The notes beneath the pieces were generated by a model, which saw nothing but the letters and a program-made list of their open reading frames with translations, searched no databases and was not told where the DNA came from. A DNA stretch of 64,000 nt from Piscicola geometra (taxonomy: Eukaryota > Annelida > Clitellata > Hirudinida > Piscicolidae), in the NCBI GenBank assembly GCA_943735955.1, contig OX030955.1, positions 1,174,734 to 1,238,733 of the forward strand. The letters run 5' to 3'. This document shows positions 45,801 through 60,580 of the stretch, piece after piece. How positions within the stretch are numbered: the stretch's first letter is position 1; every line of letters begins with the position of its first letter. A program made the position numbers and the translations under genes.

Positions 45801-48800
45801 CCACAACCACAACCACCATCCACAACCACACCCACCATCCACAACCACAACCACAACCACCATCCACAACCACACCCACCATCCACAACCACAACCACAC
45901 GCACCATCCACAACCACAACCACACGCACCATCCACAACCACACCCACACGCACCGCACCTTTTCATTGATGGCCTCATAGGCGACCAAGTCTTGCAGAC
46001 AGGGCACCAGCAACTTGTTCATCTCCCCCACCAGCACTCTGTCGCGGTTGAAGGAATCGACACATACTGATACTTATATTACCAAGAAAAATCTCTTAGT
46101 AATATATACTATAATAAGAAATAAATAAATAATGATAATAATGAACAAATAAATAATGAAAAAAATCGAAAAAATAAAGTAGCCTAAATAATTGCATAAT
46201 AATGAGAAGGAATCGTGGCTACTTGAGTTGGTCGACGATGGCGTGCGCTTGTTGCAGTTGCTGCTGCGTCACCCTGCTGAGCACCAGAGGCAGGCCCAGT
46301 CGGCTCATGCGGTTGCTCATCGCGGAGACGTTCGTCTACCAGTGTGGTGTGGTGTGGTGCTTGAAGTGTCGTTGTGGAGAGTGGTTTTGGAGGTTGAAAT
46401 GGTGAAAAAGTGTTAGTACGGAAATAAGATTGAAAAATGGTTAAAAAAATATTTGAAAATGGTTTAAAAAAAATGAAAGTAATGCTTATTCGAAAAGAAG
46501 GAACTACGAGAGATCAAAGCTATGCCTACACTGAACGACCAGCATTCATAAAACCCCAAAAAGCAACCAATTTAACCCTATTACAAACACTAAAGAACAC
46601 CACCTAGGCCTATCCATTCCACCCAATCATCTCACTCAATCTCCACGCATTCAACCCACCATTTCCTTGATCATCTCCCGTACAGACGGCCTCAGCTTGG
46701 ACTCCACCGGCGAGGTCAGGTCGATGGGCACTTTGGCCTCATCCAACGTCGACATGCGGTTCTCGAGCGCCACCAGTCGGTACTTCTTCGGCTTTTCATC
46801 GAAGCTGATCGAAGGTTTTGTGCATAGTGGCGGTGGTGGTGACAAAATAATTATTTTTAGTTTGATTTCATTTAATTAATCTACAATAACTATAATTATT
46901 GAATATGTTTGAATTTATATTTGTTACATATAAATGAAGACATTTTTAGAGATTAAATAATAAAAGAAAGCTTCAAAGTGAAGCGCCCGCAACTAACTTG
47001 TCGTAAGCGCTCCATTCGTTGCCCGTCTTCGCCTTGAACAGCTGGCGAAGGATTTAAAAAAAAGTTCAAAAAGAATAAATTATATTGATAAAAGATTAAA
47101 AGTAAAATAACTAAAGAAATAAAACACTTTAGGATTATTCCCACAGTAATTTTACCAAAATAAAACTACAGCTTTTTGATTTCGAGAACGTGTATGCATG
47201 CGTCAAACCTTGGCGAACTCCTTGAGGGCCTCTTCGGCGCTGGCGAAGGGAGTCTGCTGGAACTGTCCTCCGTCTCCAATCCTGCCCCACCTCGTGAAGA
47301 GGATCAGCAGGTCCTTGCTCTTCTGGTGGATCAGCTGCATGGCGGGAAAGGTGGGTGGTTGTTGTTGGGAGGTGGTTGCTTGGAGGAGGAGGAGGAGGAG
47401 GAGGTGGTAGGAAGAGGAAGAAGAGGAGATGGTAGGAAGAAGAAGAAGAGAAGATGGGTGAGAGAGGGGATGAAAAATGATTGGTGCGAGAGGGAAAGGT
47501 GGGTGGGTGAATATAAAAAGAGGTATGTGGAAGATAGGAGGGAGAAAGATGGATGGAAGATGAGGAAGGATAAGTGCGTGGTAAAGGAAAAAATGAAGTG
47601 GGCCCTGTTTATTATTGGGTTGATGATGATGAATGGAGAAGAATGGCGGCACTGGGAAGAGAGAGAGAGAAGAAACCTGCATCTTGTAGAAGTTGAAGAT
47701 GCCCCAGGAGCCCACGCTGACGTCGATCTTGAAGAGGAGCACGTCGCAAGGCTTGTCGCCGTCTGTGTAGACTGCTCTGTGGTGGTAGGTGGCGAAGTGG
47801 TGGTGGCGTGGTGGTTGGTGGCGAGGTGGTGGTGGCGAGGTGGTGGTGGCGAGGTGGTGGTGGTGGCGTGGTGGTGGTGTCTGTGGTGAAGCTGTGGTAT
47901 AGTGGTGGTGCTGGTAGTGGCTTTGGTGGTGGTGAGACAGTGGTTTTGGGAAGGGTGACGTGATGGTGGTGAGGACTTGCTAGTAGCAGAGTATTGAGGC
48001 AGTAGAATGTTAGTAAAAGTTTAGAACACTGAACAAAGCAACACCACACGAACCCCTTCATAGAGGCATCCAGTCGAGAGTCGGGCACTGCTTGGAACTT
48101 CGGTTCACCTTTGGCGTGGTTGCGCTCGTACTCTTGCAGGAAGGCCTTGGCGTCGGTCAAGGGGGCGACCACTGAGCGGTCGATGCAGGCGCTCGTCTTG
48201 AAGGCCTCGGGTGTGTCGTCGTACAGGTTGGCGAAGGTCTGTGAGAGGTTGTTGTTGTTGTTGTGGTGTTTTAATTATTTTGGTGTTGTTGTTTTGGTGT
48301 TGTTGCTTTGGTGTTGTTTCTTTGGTGTTTGGCGTTGTTTTGATGTTGTTGTAGATTATAGAATTTATTTATTTATACGAGAGAAAGTGGTAAGAGAAAT
48401 GGATGATGAGTTTTAAATGAATTTTCCTATGATTCAACTGAATAGAGGGTGAATTTAATAATATAATAATAATAATAATTTTCCAATGATTCAACTAAAT
48501 GGAGGATGAACTGTTCAAGACTGAAAAGATCACATTTCAATAAGAAGAAAAGTAAAAGACTCAAACAAAAGTCGTCAAACCAGGTCGCAGGGCTGTTTGG
48601 TGTGGTAGTGCAGAGCAGTCAGGATCCTCAGACAGCCATGCTGCCTCGCTCGCGTCCTGAAGCCTGTGCCGCCCTTGTCTGTCCTGTCAAAAGTCGCCCC
48701 CAACGAGAGGAAGAAGAGCAGCAGACTGTGGTTGTCGTAGGCGGGGTACTTGAGGTCAGCCATGCGAATGTCAGGTCCGTAGTTGCCTCGCTGCGTTGTC

Positions 48801-51675
48801 AAGACGTCAGCGGGGTTTTTTCTTACTTTGTTGGTGCCTTTTTTTGAGTTGAGATCCTTTCCCGGAACACCAGCGGTAAAATGGTTGCCGGTGGTGCCAG
48901 CAGCAGCAGTGGTGATGGCATTGTTGTCGGTGACTCCCGATGAAATGGCTGCACCGAGCGGAATGAGGTAGTGCAGCAACGAGCGACCTTGCTTGTCCGC
49001 CTTGTTTAGGTCGATCTTCGAGGTCTTCGTGATCGGATTGAAGTGCATGAGGAAGCCTTTCGAGGGAGGTGGGGGAGCGCTTTTTGATGGTTGAATGCTG
49101 GCTTATTGCAACAACAGGATAGGCTTTGCGAGTTTAGGGTGAAGAAAATAAATGGGAAAATGCAGAAAGCACAAACCGTTGAACATGTACTTGGTTCTTT
49201 CATCCACCACTTCAGCTTCTCGTCTTTTCCTACGTATTTCCTTCTCTTTCTCCAACCTTTCCTTTTCCTCTTCAGTCTTTTCAGTTTCTTTTGTTCCATT
49301 CGCCTCCTTTCGACCCTCTCCCCCACCACCCCTACCCTCACCACCCGCACCCTCACCCTCACCACCCTCACCCTCACCACCACCACCCTCATTCTCACCA
49401 TCCTCCTCCTCACCACCTTCAACATCACCATCACCACTGGTTTGTTTCCTGCCTAGTTGGAAGACGTTCCTATTTTGCATTTCTTTGCCCTTTTCCTCCT
49501 CGACGATCTGCCTCGTCAACGGAGGCATGAAGAAGAAGGAGGGGTACCTGAACTCCTCTCGCCACTGCGACGCTGGTGCCTGCAACAGGATCGAGATGAT
49601 CGGCAGGCTGTTCTGTGGTGCCAAAAAATCTTTATCCAATCTATTTATCTAACTATAGAACTCTTTTTTAATGTAAATATTTTGTGGAAACAATTTGTAT
49701 GAAAACACTTTAAAAAATGATTTTTTATAAAATCCTTAAAAATAAAATTAAACAAAGATGATCTCAAAGAGTGGCGCCTGACCAGAGCGACAGCCAGCAT
49801 GATGGCAGTGACGCCGTTGTCCTCGGGTGCGTTCACGTCGGCTCCCAGCCTCAGGAGCACCTTGCACAGCTCAGAGTTCTCGTTCGCCACTGCGTACATG
49901 AGCGGAGTCAAGCGCACGAGACACACGTCGTCTCGAAGGACCTCGGTCTCCAGGTAGGGACACTCCGCCCGCCTGTGCACCCTTGAGAAGGTGTACTTGT
50001 GCAGCGGGAAAGGACACACAACGTCCATCGAAGCGCCCCTCTCAACTAGGAGCTTTGCAAGTTTCCTGCATGAGTGAATTTATGCATAGGTGGATTATTA
50101 AAACATTTAAATATATATTTTTCATACATAATAAATAAAAGACATAATTTAAAAGAAATAATTTAGAGGATATAATTTAAAGGATACAATTTAAAGGATA
50201 CAATTTAAAGGATATAATTTAAAGGATATAATTTAAAGGATATAATTTAAAGGATATAATTTAAAGGATATAATTTAAAGGATATAATTTAAAGGATATA
50301 ATTTAAAGGATATAATTTAAAGGATATAATTTAAAGGATATAATTTAAAGGATATAATTTAAAGGATATAATTTAAAGGATATAATTTAAAGGATATAAT
50401 TTAAAGGATATAATTTAAAGGATATAATTTAAAGGATATAATTTAAAGGATATAATTTAAAGGATATAATTTAAAGGATATAATTTAAAGAATATAATTT
50501 AAAGGATATAATTTAAAGGATATAATTTAAAGGATATAATTTAAAGGATATAATTTAAAGGATATAATTTAAAGGATATAATTTAAAGGATATAATTTAA
50601 AGGATATAATTTAAAGGATATAATTTAAAGGATATAATTTAAAGGATTTAATTTCAACCTATATCCCTTTTCTTTAACAAATCTGGAAAAACTCAAATTA
50701 AATATTCGGACATATCAGTTAATGGTTGGAAGCTTACTGTACTTTTAATCTCTTCTGAAGCAAAAAAATCCCGACAAATATCCACAAATCAATAAAAATG
50801 AACAATAATAAAAATAATAATAAATATATACAGAGCACACACGCCGACTACTCACTGCACATGCGAGTCGACGGAAGCGACCGAGTGCCAGAGGAGGGCA
50901 GCCAGTGGGGTGCGTTGCAGGTGGTCCTTGTGCTTGAGGCTGCAGGCACTGGCGTCCTGCTCTGTGGGCCGATGCATGCTGTGTGCTATGAATATGTTTA
51001 AACATATATATGAATATATAATTGACATGAATATATTATATTTATGTATATGTGGCATATGATTCAAAAGATCGGACTTTCATATTGAATACTTTACTAA
51101 TTTAATCATCTCTTATTTAATAGAACTAGTTGAATTCTCCCGCAACTACCACCCACCCACTACCTCCCAACCACACCCACTCTCCACCCCAACCAACCAA
51201 CCATCCAAACACCCTCACCGAACGCACCCAAGATGAATTCGATCAGCAGGGCATTCTTGTGCAGGCATGCGTAGTGCAGGGGAGTGCACTGCAGAGAGTC
51301 CCTGCCGTGCAGATCAAGCCCCCTCTGGTGCAGTAGCCGCATCACCTGACCGTGATAAGTCATAAAGGTCGCATCCCATTGTATTGCATTTGTATATTGC
51401 ATTTGTATAGTGTATTACATTACATCACGCTACAGAGGCGCCTATGACATGGCATCAGGAGATGCTTACATTGCCAAAGTGGCTGTGTTCGTGCCGGGAG
51501 TTGAGGGCGAGGTGGTGGGCGAGGGTTCGTGCCTGGGCGTCCTTGTGGTTGATGCGCGTGGGGGTGGTCTTGATCTTCGAGAGGAGACTCAGTGCCAGGT
51601 TAAACTTCTGCGTCTCAAATATCATCTGTTGTGTGTGTGTGTGTGTGTTTCTGTGTGTGTGTGTGTGTTTCTGTG

Positions 51676-51759
<84 letters not shown>

Positions 51760-51760
51760 C

Positions 51761-51831
<71 letters not shown>

Positions 51832-52269
51832 TCAAAAGGTTAACAAGTACTAAAATGAAAAAAAACTCGAAATGTCTATTCGGAACACACAAAAATACCT
51901 AATTAAGATGATTAGAACTTCAAAATGAGTAAGACAAGTGACGTCACGACAGAAGGGTTACCTTGACGACGGAAGAGAGACTGATGTCGGGCGAGTCTTG
52001 GATGCTCTCCAACATGACGAACATCACGCCCTGCCACTCGTTCAAGATGGCGCCCTGTTGCCAATCAACCAATCAATCCTCCATTCAGGCATTCAATCAA
52101 CCAATCAATCCCCCATTCAGGCATCCAATCAACCAATCAATCCCCCATTCAGGCATTCAATCCACCAATCATTCATCAAATAAGGAAAACAATTCATCAT
52201 AAAAGTTTTATTATTGATTCTTAAATTGATGATTATAAACGCATAATCATCATCATCATCATCATCCTT

Positions 52270-52303
<34 letters not shown>

Positions 52304-53488
52304 GCATCCTCCTCATCATCATTATCCTCATCATCATCATCACTAACATAATCATCATCATCTTCACACTCCAAACAGCACCTTGATGACGGGGTAGTGC
52401 TCGTCTTTGACGGGCAGCGCCTTGACCGCCTCATCAGGCTTCCACACCAGCCTGGGCAGCCTCTTGCCCCCCCTCAACTTTTCCTCTTCATCCTGATCCT
52501 CCTCATTCTTCTTCCTCCTCTCTTCCTCCTCCTCCTTCTTCCTCCTCTTCTCCTCCTCCTCCTCCTCATCCACATCTAGGACGTTCTTGTAGATGTCCGA
52601 GTCACACTTGATCACCCTCTCCGGATCCACCACCACCACCCCCCTTCCACTTCCCCTATTTTTCTTCTTACGCCGTTGTTGGTCGTCGTCATCTTCATCT
52701 TCTTCATCATCATCATCATCATCGCCATCCTCCCTCTCATCACCACCATCATCATCATCAGCATCATCATCATCAGCATCATCATCATCAACACCACCGC
52801 CACCATCTCTCTTCTTCTTCTCGTCATCAAATTCGTTCTTGCGTCCAGCCACCACGGCGTACACTTGGCAGTTTATGTCCGCCCCCTTCTGCATCAGCAG
52901 CATCACGCAGCTGTGTGCCAATAATGATGATTATGATCATAATAATGATTATCATCATAATAATGATGATTATGATCATAATAATAATGTAATAAGGATT
53001 ATGATAATAATAATAATAATAATAGTCTGTGTGTAGAAGTTAGATACACTACTGCTTGCACACAGAACATTAAATGAACTTCAACTACCCCTTCAATTCC
53101 GTATTCGTTTCTATTGCTGAGTCATTGAATATAATTATTTTGAAAAATAAATTTTAGTACATCGATATATCTCATATAATATGGCATGAAATTAATTATT
53201 TAAAATGTTAAATTAGCTAATTATGAGCTTAAGGTATCTAAGCCAACCAACGATTTAATGAAAGAGTGGCACTGACCTCTCAGCCTTGTTCTTGACGGCC
53301 AGACTGAGGGCGGTGTTGCCCATCTTCGTCTTCACCCCCAGAGGAGAGCCTTTCTGCCGGTCAATGTAATAAATAATTATCATTCTCATAATTATAATAA
53401 TCATACGTTAAACCATCATCATCACCTCCACCCCTCCTCCCCCTTTTTCTCCTCCAAACACCTCCCACGCACTCAATATGATCACTTC

Positions 53489-53561
<73 letters not shown>

Positions 53562-53576
53562 GCACAAACACACACA

Positions 53577-53615
<39 letters not shown>

Positions 53616-56600
53616 GCACACACACACACACACAAACACACGCACACCTCGACCAGATGCACGCAGCAGAAGCCAGCTCCGATGGAGGCAGCCAAGTGCA
53701 GTGGCGTCATGCCGTTCACGTCTGCCTGACTCACCATGCTTGCAACGTCACGTGATTGGTTCGTCAGGAAGTAGGTCATCTCAATTGGGTCAACCCCATG
53801 CTTGAGACTGAGGCTGGTTTTGTGTTTGTTTTTTTAATGTGGTGATGGTGTCGTCGTTGATGAAAAAGATGTTGATTTTAAAAAAGAATTTAAAGATGTA
53901 TGCTGCCTCCCTGCATGCACCCACACATCGTGCTTCTCAACGCAACACCCCCAAACACCCACTCCACGCACACACACACACAGGCAGACGCACACACATA
54001 AGCACTCGCACAAGCAGACACACACACAGATACCCAAGCACACAAGCACACAAGCACACGCAGGCACACAGACAGACAGACAGACAAGCAGACAGACAGA
54101 CACTCACTCGGTCCTCAAGAAGGCGTAGTGCAAGGCCATTCTGCCACTCGAGTCCCTCACGTCGACTGCCTCTGGACACCTGCGTGCGTGCAACCAGTCT
54201 GTACTCAATAGACTTTAGCATCATCATCACCATCATCATTCACATCATCATCATCATCATTCACATCATCATCATCATCATCATCATGAAGATGAGACTT
54301 GAACACTAAATCATTTTTTAAATCACTATTTAAACTTTTTTCTTTATGTAAAATACAAATAAAAACACTAGATACACAAATACAATAAATTGAGTTTACT
54401 TCCAAAAACAGTCAACCAAAGTGACGACCTCTCGAGCAGCACTTGTTCGTACTCAGTACTCGAGTTGACGTTGCAGGCGTTGTTCGTGACGCTGATGTGC
54501 AGTGCCGTCATGCCAGTGGCATCCCTCGACGCCACACTCACCCCTTCCTGGTCCAGTAACAACGTCATCGCCTCCAGGATTTCTTTCTTAACTGTGTTGG
54601 TAGTGTTGTGTTGGTGTTGTGTTGGTGGTGTTGTGTTGGTGTTGTGTTGGTGTTGTGTTGGTGGTGTGTTGGTGTTGTGTTGGTAGTGTTGTGTTGGTGT
54701 TTTGTTGGTGGTGTTGTGTTGGTGTTGTGTTGGTGTTGTGTTGGTGGTGTTGTGTTGGTGTTTTGTTGGTGGTGTTGTGTTGGTGTTGTGTTGGTGTTGT
54801 GTTGGTGTTGTGTTGGTGGTGTGTTGGTGTTGTGTTGGTGTTGTGTTGGTAGTGTTGTGTTGGTGGTGTGTTGGTAGTGTTGTGTTGGTGGTGTGTTGGT
54901 GGTGTTGTGTTGGTGTTGTGTTGGTGGTGTGTTGGTGTTGTGTTGGTGTTGTGTTGGTAGTGTTGTGTTGGTGGTGTATTGGTAGTGTTGTGTTGGTGGT
55001 GTGTTGGTGGTGTGTTGGTAGTGTTGTGTTGGTGTTGTGTTGGTGTTGTGTTGGTGTTGTGTTGGTGGTGTGTTGGTGGTGTGTTGGTGGTGTGTTGGTA
55101 GTGTTGTGTTGGTGTTGTGTTGGTGGTGTGTTGGTGGTGTGTTGGTAGTGTTGTGTTGGTGGTGTTGTGTTGGTGTTGTGTTGGTGGTGTGTTGGTGGTG
55201 TGTTGGTAGTGTTGTGTTGGTGGTGTGTTGGTAGTGTTGTGTTGGTGTTGTGTTGGTGTTGTGTTGGTAGTGTTGTGTTGGTGTTGTGTTGGTGGTGTTG
55301 TGTTGGTGGTGTGTTGGTAGTGTTGTGTTGGTGTTGTGTTGGTGTTGTGTTGGTGGTGTGTTGGTAGTGTTGTGTTGGTGTTGTGTTGGTGGTGTTGTGT
55401 TGGTGGTGTGTTGGTAGTGTTGTGTTGGTGGTGTGTTGGTGTTGTGTTGGTGTTGTGTTGGTGTTGTGTTGGTGGTGTGTTGGTGTTGTGTTGGTGTTGT
55501 GTTGGTGGTGTGTTGGTGGTGTGTTGGTGGTGTTGTGTTGGTGGTGTGTTGGTAGTGTTGTGTTGGTGGTGTGTTGGTGTTGTGTTGGTGTTGTGTTGGT
55601 GTTGTGTTGGTGGTGTGTTGGTGTTGTGTTGGTGTTGTGTTGGTGTTGTGTTGGTGGTGTGTTGGTGGTGTGTTGGTGGTGTGTTGGTGGTGTGTTGGTA
55701 GTGTTGTGTTGGTGGTGTGTTGGTGGTGTGTTGGTGGTGTGTTGGTAGTGTTGTGTTGGTGGTGTGTTGGTGGTGTGTTGGTGGTGTGTTGGTGGTGTGT
55801 TGGTGGTGTGTTGGTAGTGTTGTGTTGGTGGTGTGTTGGTGGTGTGTTGGTAGTGTTGTGTTGGTGGTGTGTTGGTGGTGTGTTGGTGGTGTGTTGGTGG
55901 TGTGTTGGTGGTGTGTTGGTGGTGTGTTGGTAGTGTTGTGTTGGTGGTGTGTTGGTGGTGTGTTGGTGGTGTGTTGGTGGTGTGTTGGTGGTGTGTTGGT
56001 GGTGTGTTGGTGGTGTGTTGGTGGTGTGTTGGTGGTGTGTTGGTGGTGTAGTGTTGTGTTGGTGGTGTGTTGGTGGTGTGTTGGTGGTGTGTTGGTGGTG
56101 TGTTGGTGGTGTGTTGGTGGTGTAGTGTTGTGTTGGTGGTGTGTTGGTGGTGTGTTGGTAGTGTGTTGGTGGTGTGTTGGTGTTGTGTTGGTGGTGTGTT
56201 GGTGGTGTGTTGGTGGTGTGTTGGTGGTGTGTTGGTGGTGTGTTGGTGTTGTGTTGGTGGTGTGTTGGTAGTGTTGTGTTGGTGGTGTGTTGGTGGTGTG
56301 TTGGTAGTGTTGTGTTGGTGGTGTGTTGGTAGTGTTGTGTTGGTGGTGTGTTGGTGGTGTGTTGGTAGTGTTGTGTTGGTGGTGTGTTGGTGGTGTGTTG
56401 GTGGTGTGTTGGTGGTGTGTTGGTAGTGTTGTGTTGGTGGTGTGTTGGTAGTGTTGTGTTGGTGGTGTGTTGGTGGTGTGTTGGTAGTGTTGTGTTGGTG
56501 GTGTGTTGGTGGTGTTGTGTTGGTGGTGTGTTGGTAGTGTTGTGTTGGTGGTGTGTTGGTGGTGTGTTGGTAGTGTTGTGTTGGTGGTGTGTTGGTGGTG

Positions 56601-59488
56601 TGTTGGTGGTGTGTTGGTGGTGTGTTGGTGGTGTAGTGTTGTGTTGGTGGTGTGTTGGTGGTGTGTTGGTCGTTTAGTGGTGGTGTGTTGGTGGTGTGTT
56701 GGTGGTGTGTTGGTGGTGTGTTAGTGGTGTGTTGGTGGTGTGTTGGTGGTGTGTTGGTGGTGTGTTGGTAGTGTTGTGTTGGTGGTGTGTTGGTGGTGTG
56801 TTGGTGGTGTGTTGGTGGTGTGTTGGTGGTGTGTTGGTGGTGTGTTGGTGGTGTGTTGGTGGTGTGTTGGTGGTGTGTTGGTGGTGTAGTGTTGTGTTGG
56901 TGGTGTGTTGGTGGTGTGTTGGTGGTGTAGTGTTGTGTTGGTGGTGTGTTGGTGGTGTAGTGGTGTGTTGGTGGTGTGTTGGTGGTGTAGTGGTGTGTTG
57001 GTGGTGTGTTGGTGGTGTAGTGGTGTGTTGGTGGTGTGTTGGTGGTGTAGTGGTGTGTTGGTGGTGTGTTGGTGGTGTGTTGGTGGTGTGTTGGTGGTGT
57101 AGTGGTGTGTAGTGGTGTGTTGGTGGTGTGTTGGTGGTGTGTTGGTGGTGTGTTGGTGGTGTAGGGGTGTGTTGGTGGTGTAGTGGTGTGTAGTGGTGTG
57201 TTGGTGGTGTGTTGGTGGTGTGTTGGTGGTGTGTTGGTGGTGTGTTGGTGGTGTGTTGGTGGTGTGTTGGTGGTGTAGTGGTGTGTAGTGGTGTGTTGGT
57301 GGTGTGTTGGTGGTGTGTTGGTGGTGTAGGGGTGTGTTGGTGGTGTAGTGGTGTGTAGTGGTGTGTTGGTGGTGTGTTGGTGGTGTGTTGGTGGTGTAGG
57401 GGTGTGTTGGTGGTGTAGTGGTGTGTTGGTGGTGTAGTGGTGATGTGTTGGTGGCGTAGTGGTGTGTTGGTGGTGTAGGGGTGTGTTGGTGGTGTGGTGA
57501 TGTGTTGGTGGTGTAGTGGTCTGTTGGTGGTGTAGTGCTGTGTTGGTGCTGAAGGGGTGTGTTGGTGATGTGTTGGTGGTGTAGTGGTCTGTTAGTGGTG
57601 TAGTGCTGTGTTGGTGGTGTGTTGGTGGTGTAGGGGTGTGTTGGTGGTGTAGTGGTCTGTTGGTGGTGTAGTGCTGTGTTGGTGGTGTGTTAGTGGTGTA
57701 GGGGTGTGTTGGTGGTGTAGTGGTGTGTTGGTGGTGTAGTGGTGATGTGTTGGTGGCGTAGTGGTGTGTTGGTGGTGTAGGGGTGTGTTGGTGGTGTAGT
57801 GATGTGTTGGTGGTGTAGTGGTGTGTTGGTGGTGTAGTGGTGTGTTGGTAGTGGTGTGTTGATGGTGTAGTGGTGTGTTGGTGGCGTAGTGGTGTGTTGG
57901 TGGTGTGTTGGTGGTGTAGGGGTGTGTTGGTGGTGTAGTGGTGTGTTGGTGGTGTAGGGGTGTGTTGGTGGTGTAGTGGTGTGTTGGTGGTGTAGTGGTG
58001 ATGTGTTGGTGGCGTAGTGGTGTGTTGGTGGTGTAGTGCTGTGTTGGTGGTGTGTTGGTGGTGTAGGGGTGTGTTGGTGGTGTAGTGGTGATGTGTTGGT
58101 GGCGTAGTGGTGTGTTGGTGGTGTAGGGGTGTGTTGGTGGTGTAGTGATGTGTTGGTGGTGTAGTGGTGTGTTGGTGGTGTAATGGTGTGTTGGTAGTGG
58201 TGTGTTGATGGTGTAGTGGTGTGTTGGTGGCGTAGTGGTGTGTTGGTGGTGTGTTGGTGGTGTAGTGGTGTGTTGGTGGTGTGTTGATGGTGTAGTGGTG
58301 TGTTCGTGGCGTAGTGATGTGTTGGTGGTAATGGTGTAGTGGTTTATTTCACATAAAAACGAACAAAAACCCATTTCAAAAACTTGAAAAATCATTAAAG
58401 ATAAAAAACCTAAAGATAAACGAATCGAAGATGATGACGAAAAGCCTTAATAATAATAAAGGAATATTAATAATAATAATAAATAACAACGTAAATAATA
58501 ATAAAAACAATGAAAAGCAAGAAATAAAAGAAGACTCTGACAGGTGGAGGTTTGTTTGGCGAGTTTGTGGAGGGGCGTCTGGCCGAGGACGTCTTTGTGG
58601 CCTGGGTCGCATCCATGTGCCAGACACAGCCGCATGTGCTGCAGCAGTCTCGGAAGGACTGGCAGGGTTGAGTTTGTTGTTGGGGAGTGTGTAGCTTGCG
58701 TTGATGGCTGAGGCTCGATTTCAATGGGGGAAGAATGTAACTGACTGACTGATTGACTGGTGTTTTGTCCCTAATGTAAGCATCAGTCATGCAGCCAGGC
58801 ATTCATTCGTACAAGCATGCTTCAACCATCCAAACAATTCACCCATCCAAACAATTCACCCATCCAAACAATTCACCCATCCAAACAATTCACCCATCCA
58901 ACACTCCTTTATCCATCCATCCCCCATTCACCCAACCAACCATTCACCCAACCATCCATCCATCTACCCATCCACCCTCCTGGCACCCACATGGTCGCAT
59001 GCACACAAAGTGAAGGGCATTGCACTGAGACCTCTCGTCCAGAGCATTCAACACACCTGCAGTGCACAAGGAGGATGCGTCACCGAGGCTTTGAGAGTGC
59101 TCTTTCACAAGCCTCATTTTCAAATTCCTAACTTATTTCATCACATTAGAAATCTATCTATTTTAGTTCCATTAAAGTTGCACTTTCGAAGATATAGAAA
59201 AAGTAAATATTTGAAGCTATATTTTCGTGGGTTATCTGAGTTAATAATACTCGTCGTTGCATTGCATTGTATTTAATTTCATTGTGTTATATTAATGAAT
59301 TCTTCAAAAAGACTTCACTGCCACCTCCAGCCTCAAGAAGCCTTGGTACGTCATCGTAGTATTGTCTCCTGTTCAGCAGCGGACACACAAGCATCAATAA
59401 TTTACACAATTAATAAAAAGTTAACAGAGCATGCTAGGAATAGTCATAATGATTGTAATAATAATATATAAAAAAATAATAATAATAA

Positions 59489-59567
<79 letters not shown>

Positions 59568-60543
59568 GAATAATAAAGAATAATAAAAAGAATGAGAATA
59601 AAATTTAAAAATATAATTAATAATAATAATAATGTCAATAATAAAAATTATAGAAAAATAATAAGAATTAAAAGTTAAAAAGGGGGGAAGGGGGATGAGT
59701 GGGATGATGAGGAAGAGGATGAGGAGGAGGAGGAGAACCTGAGGGCGACCATGAGAACGGAGCCCTTGTTGAGGGAGTGTCTGCTCCTCGAGGGCTGCTT
59801 CACGTCCGCCCTGTACTTCAGCTGTTTGTTTGCATCATCATCATTGCTATTATTATTGCTATTCTTTCCATATTTACAATCGAAATAATGATAATAATAA
59901 TCCAATTAATGAAAGCAAATGTTTTATACTTGAAACTATTTTTTTAATCATTTTGATGATGCTGATAGTAATAGTATCATCATCATCATCGCCAAAACCA
60001 TCATCATCATCATCATCACCAGCATCTCGATGAGGGCAGGGTTACGCTTGAGAAGGGCGGTGATGAGGGGCGTGAGGCCTTCCCTGTCGTACTTGTTCAC
60101 GTACCTCAAGAGTACGTCTTCACCACTACTACCAGCACCACCACTGCCACTCTTCCCCCTTTCTTCCCTACTACTACTACTACTGCTGCTTGTAGTCTTG
60201 CCACGACTAGAACTCTTTTTGTTATTGTTGTTGTCCTTATTTTCGTCCCCGTTATTGTTGTTGTTGTTGCAGCTTTCGTTGAAGAGGAACTTGAAGACCA
60301 TATGGATTCCGGGGCACATTTGCAGGACACCGAGCCCGTTGCTCGGATCGTTGTCGCAACTCCTGCTGACGGCGATTACGGACCTTTCCTTCGAGACGTT
60401 CAGGAAGAAGTCAATGATCGAGAATTCGGCTTCTGTCGCGGTGGTCGTTGTGGTCGTTGTGCTTGTTGTGGTCGAGTGTGTGTGTCGTTTTCTTGCATAC
60501 ACGCCTCTGTGTCACTTTCCTTATCGTTTTGAACGCACGCACG

Positions 60544-60580
<37 letters not shown>

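Larger units (their letters stand above)
43763..46804 (-). other. PARP regulatory (helical) domain block
   Basis: Exons encode [52 protein letters not shown] and [17 protein letters not shown]. These resemble the helical autoinhibitory domain of PARP1/2/3, which tankyrases lack. Confidence 0.8.

Noticed and set aside
45215..46037. Long His/Thr/Pro (+) and Cys/Gly/Trp/Val (-) frames
   Set aside because: 18-bp satellite with open frames on both strands.
50158..50650. CRISPR-like regular array
   Set aside because: Contiguous tandem units without spacers, in a eukaryotic intron.
54608..57112. Series of [10 protein letters not shown] frames resembling Cys/Trp-rich proteins
   Set aside because: Product of the GTTGGTGGTGT minisatellite; starts and stops fall at random repeat variants.
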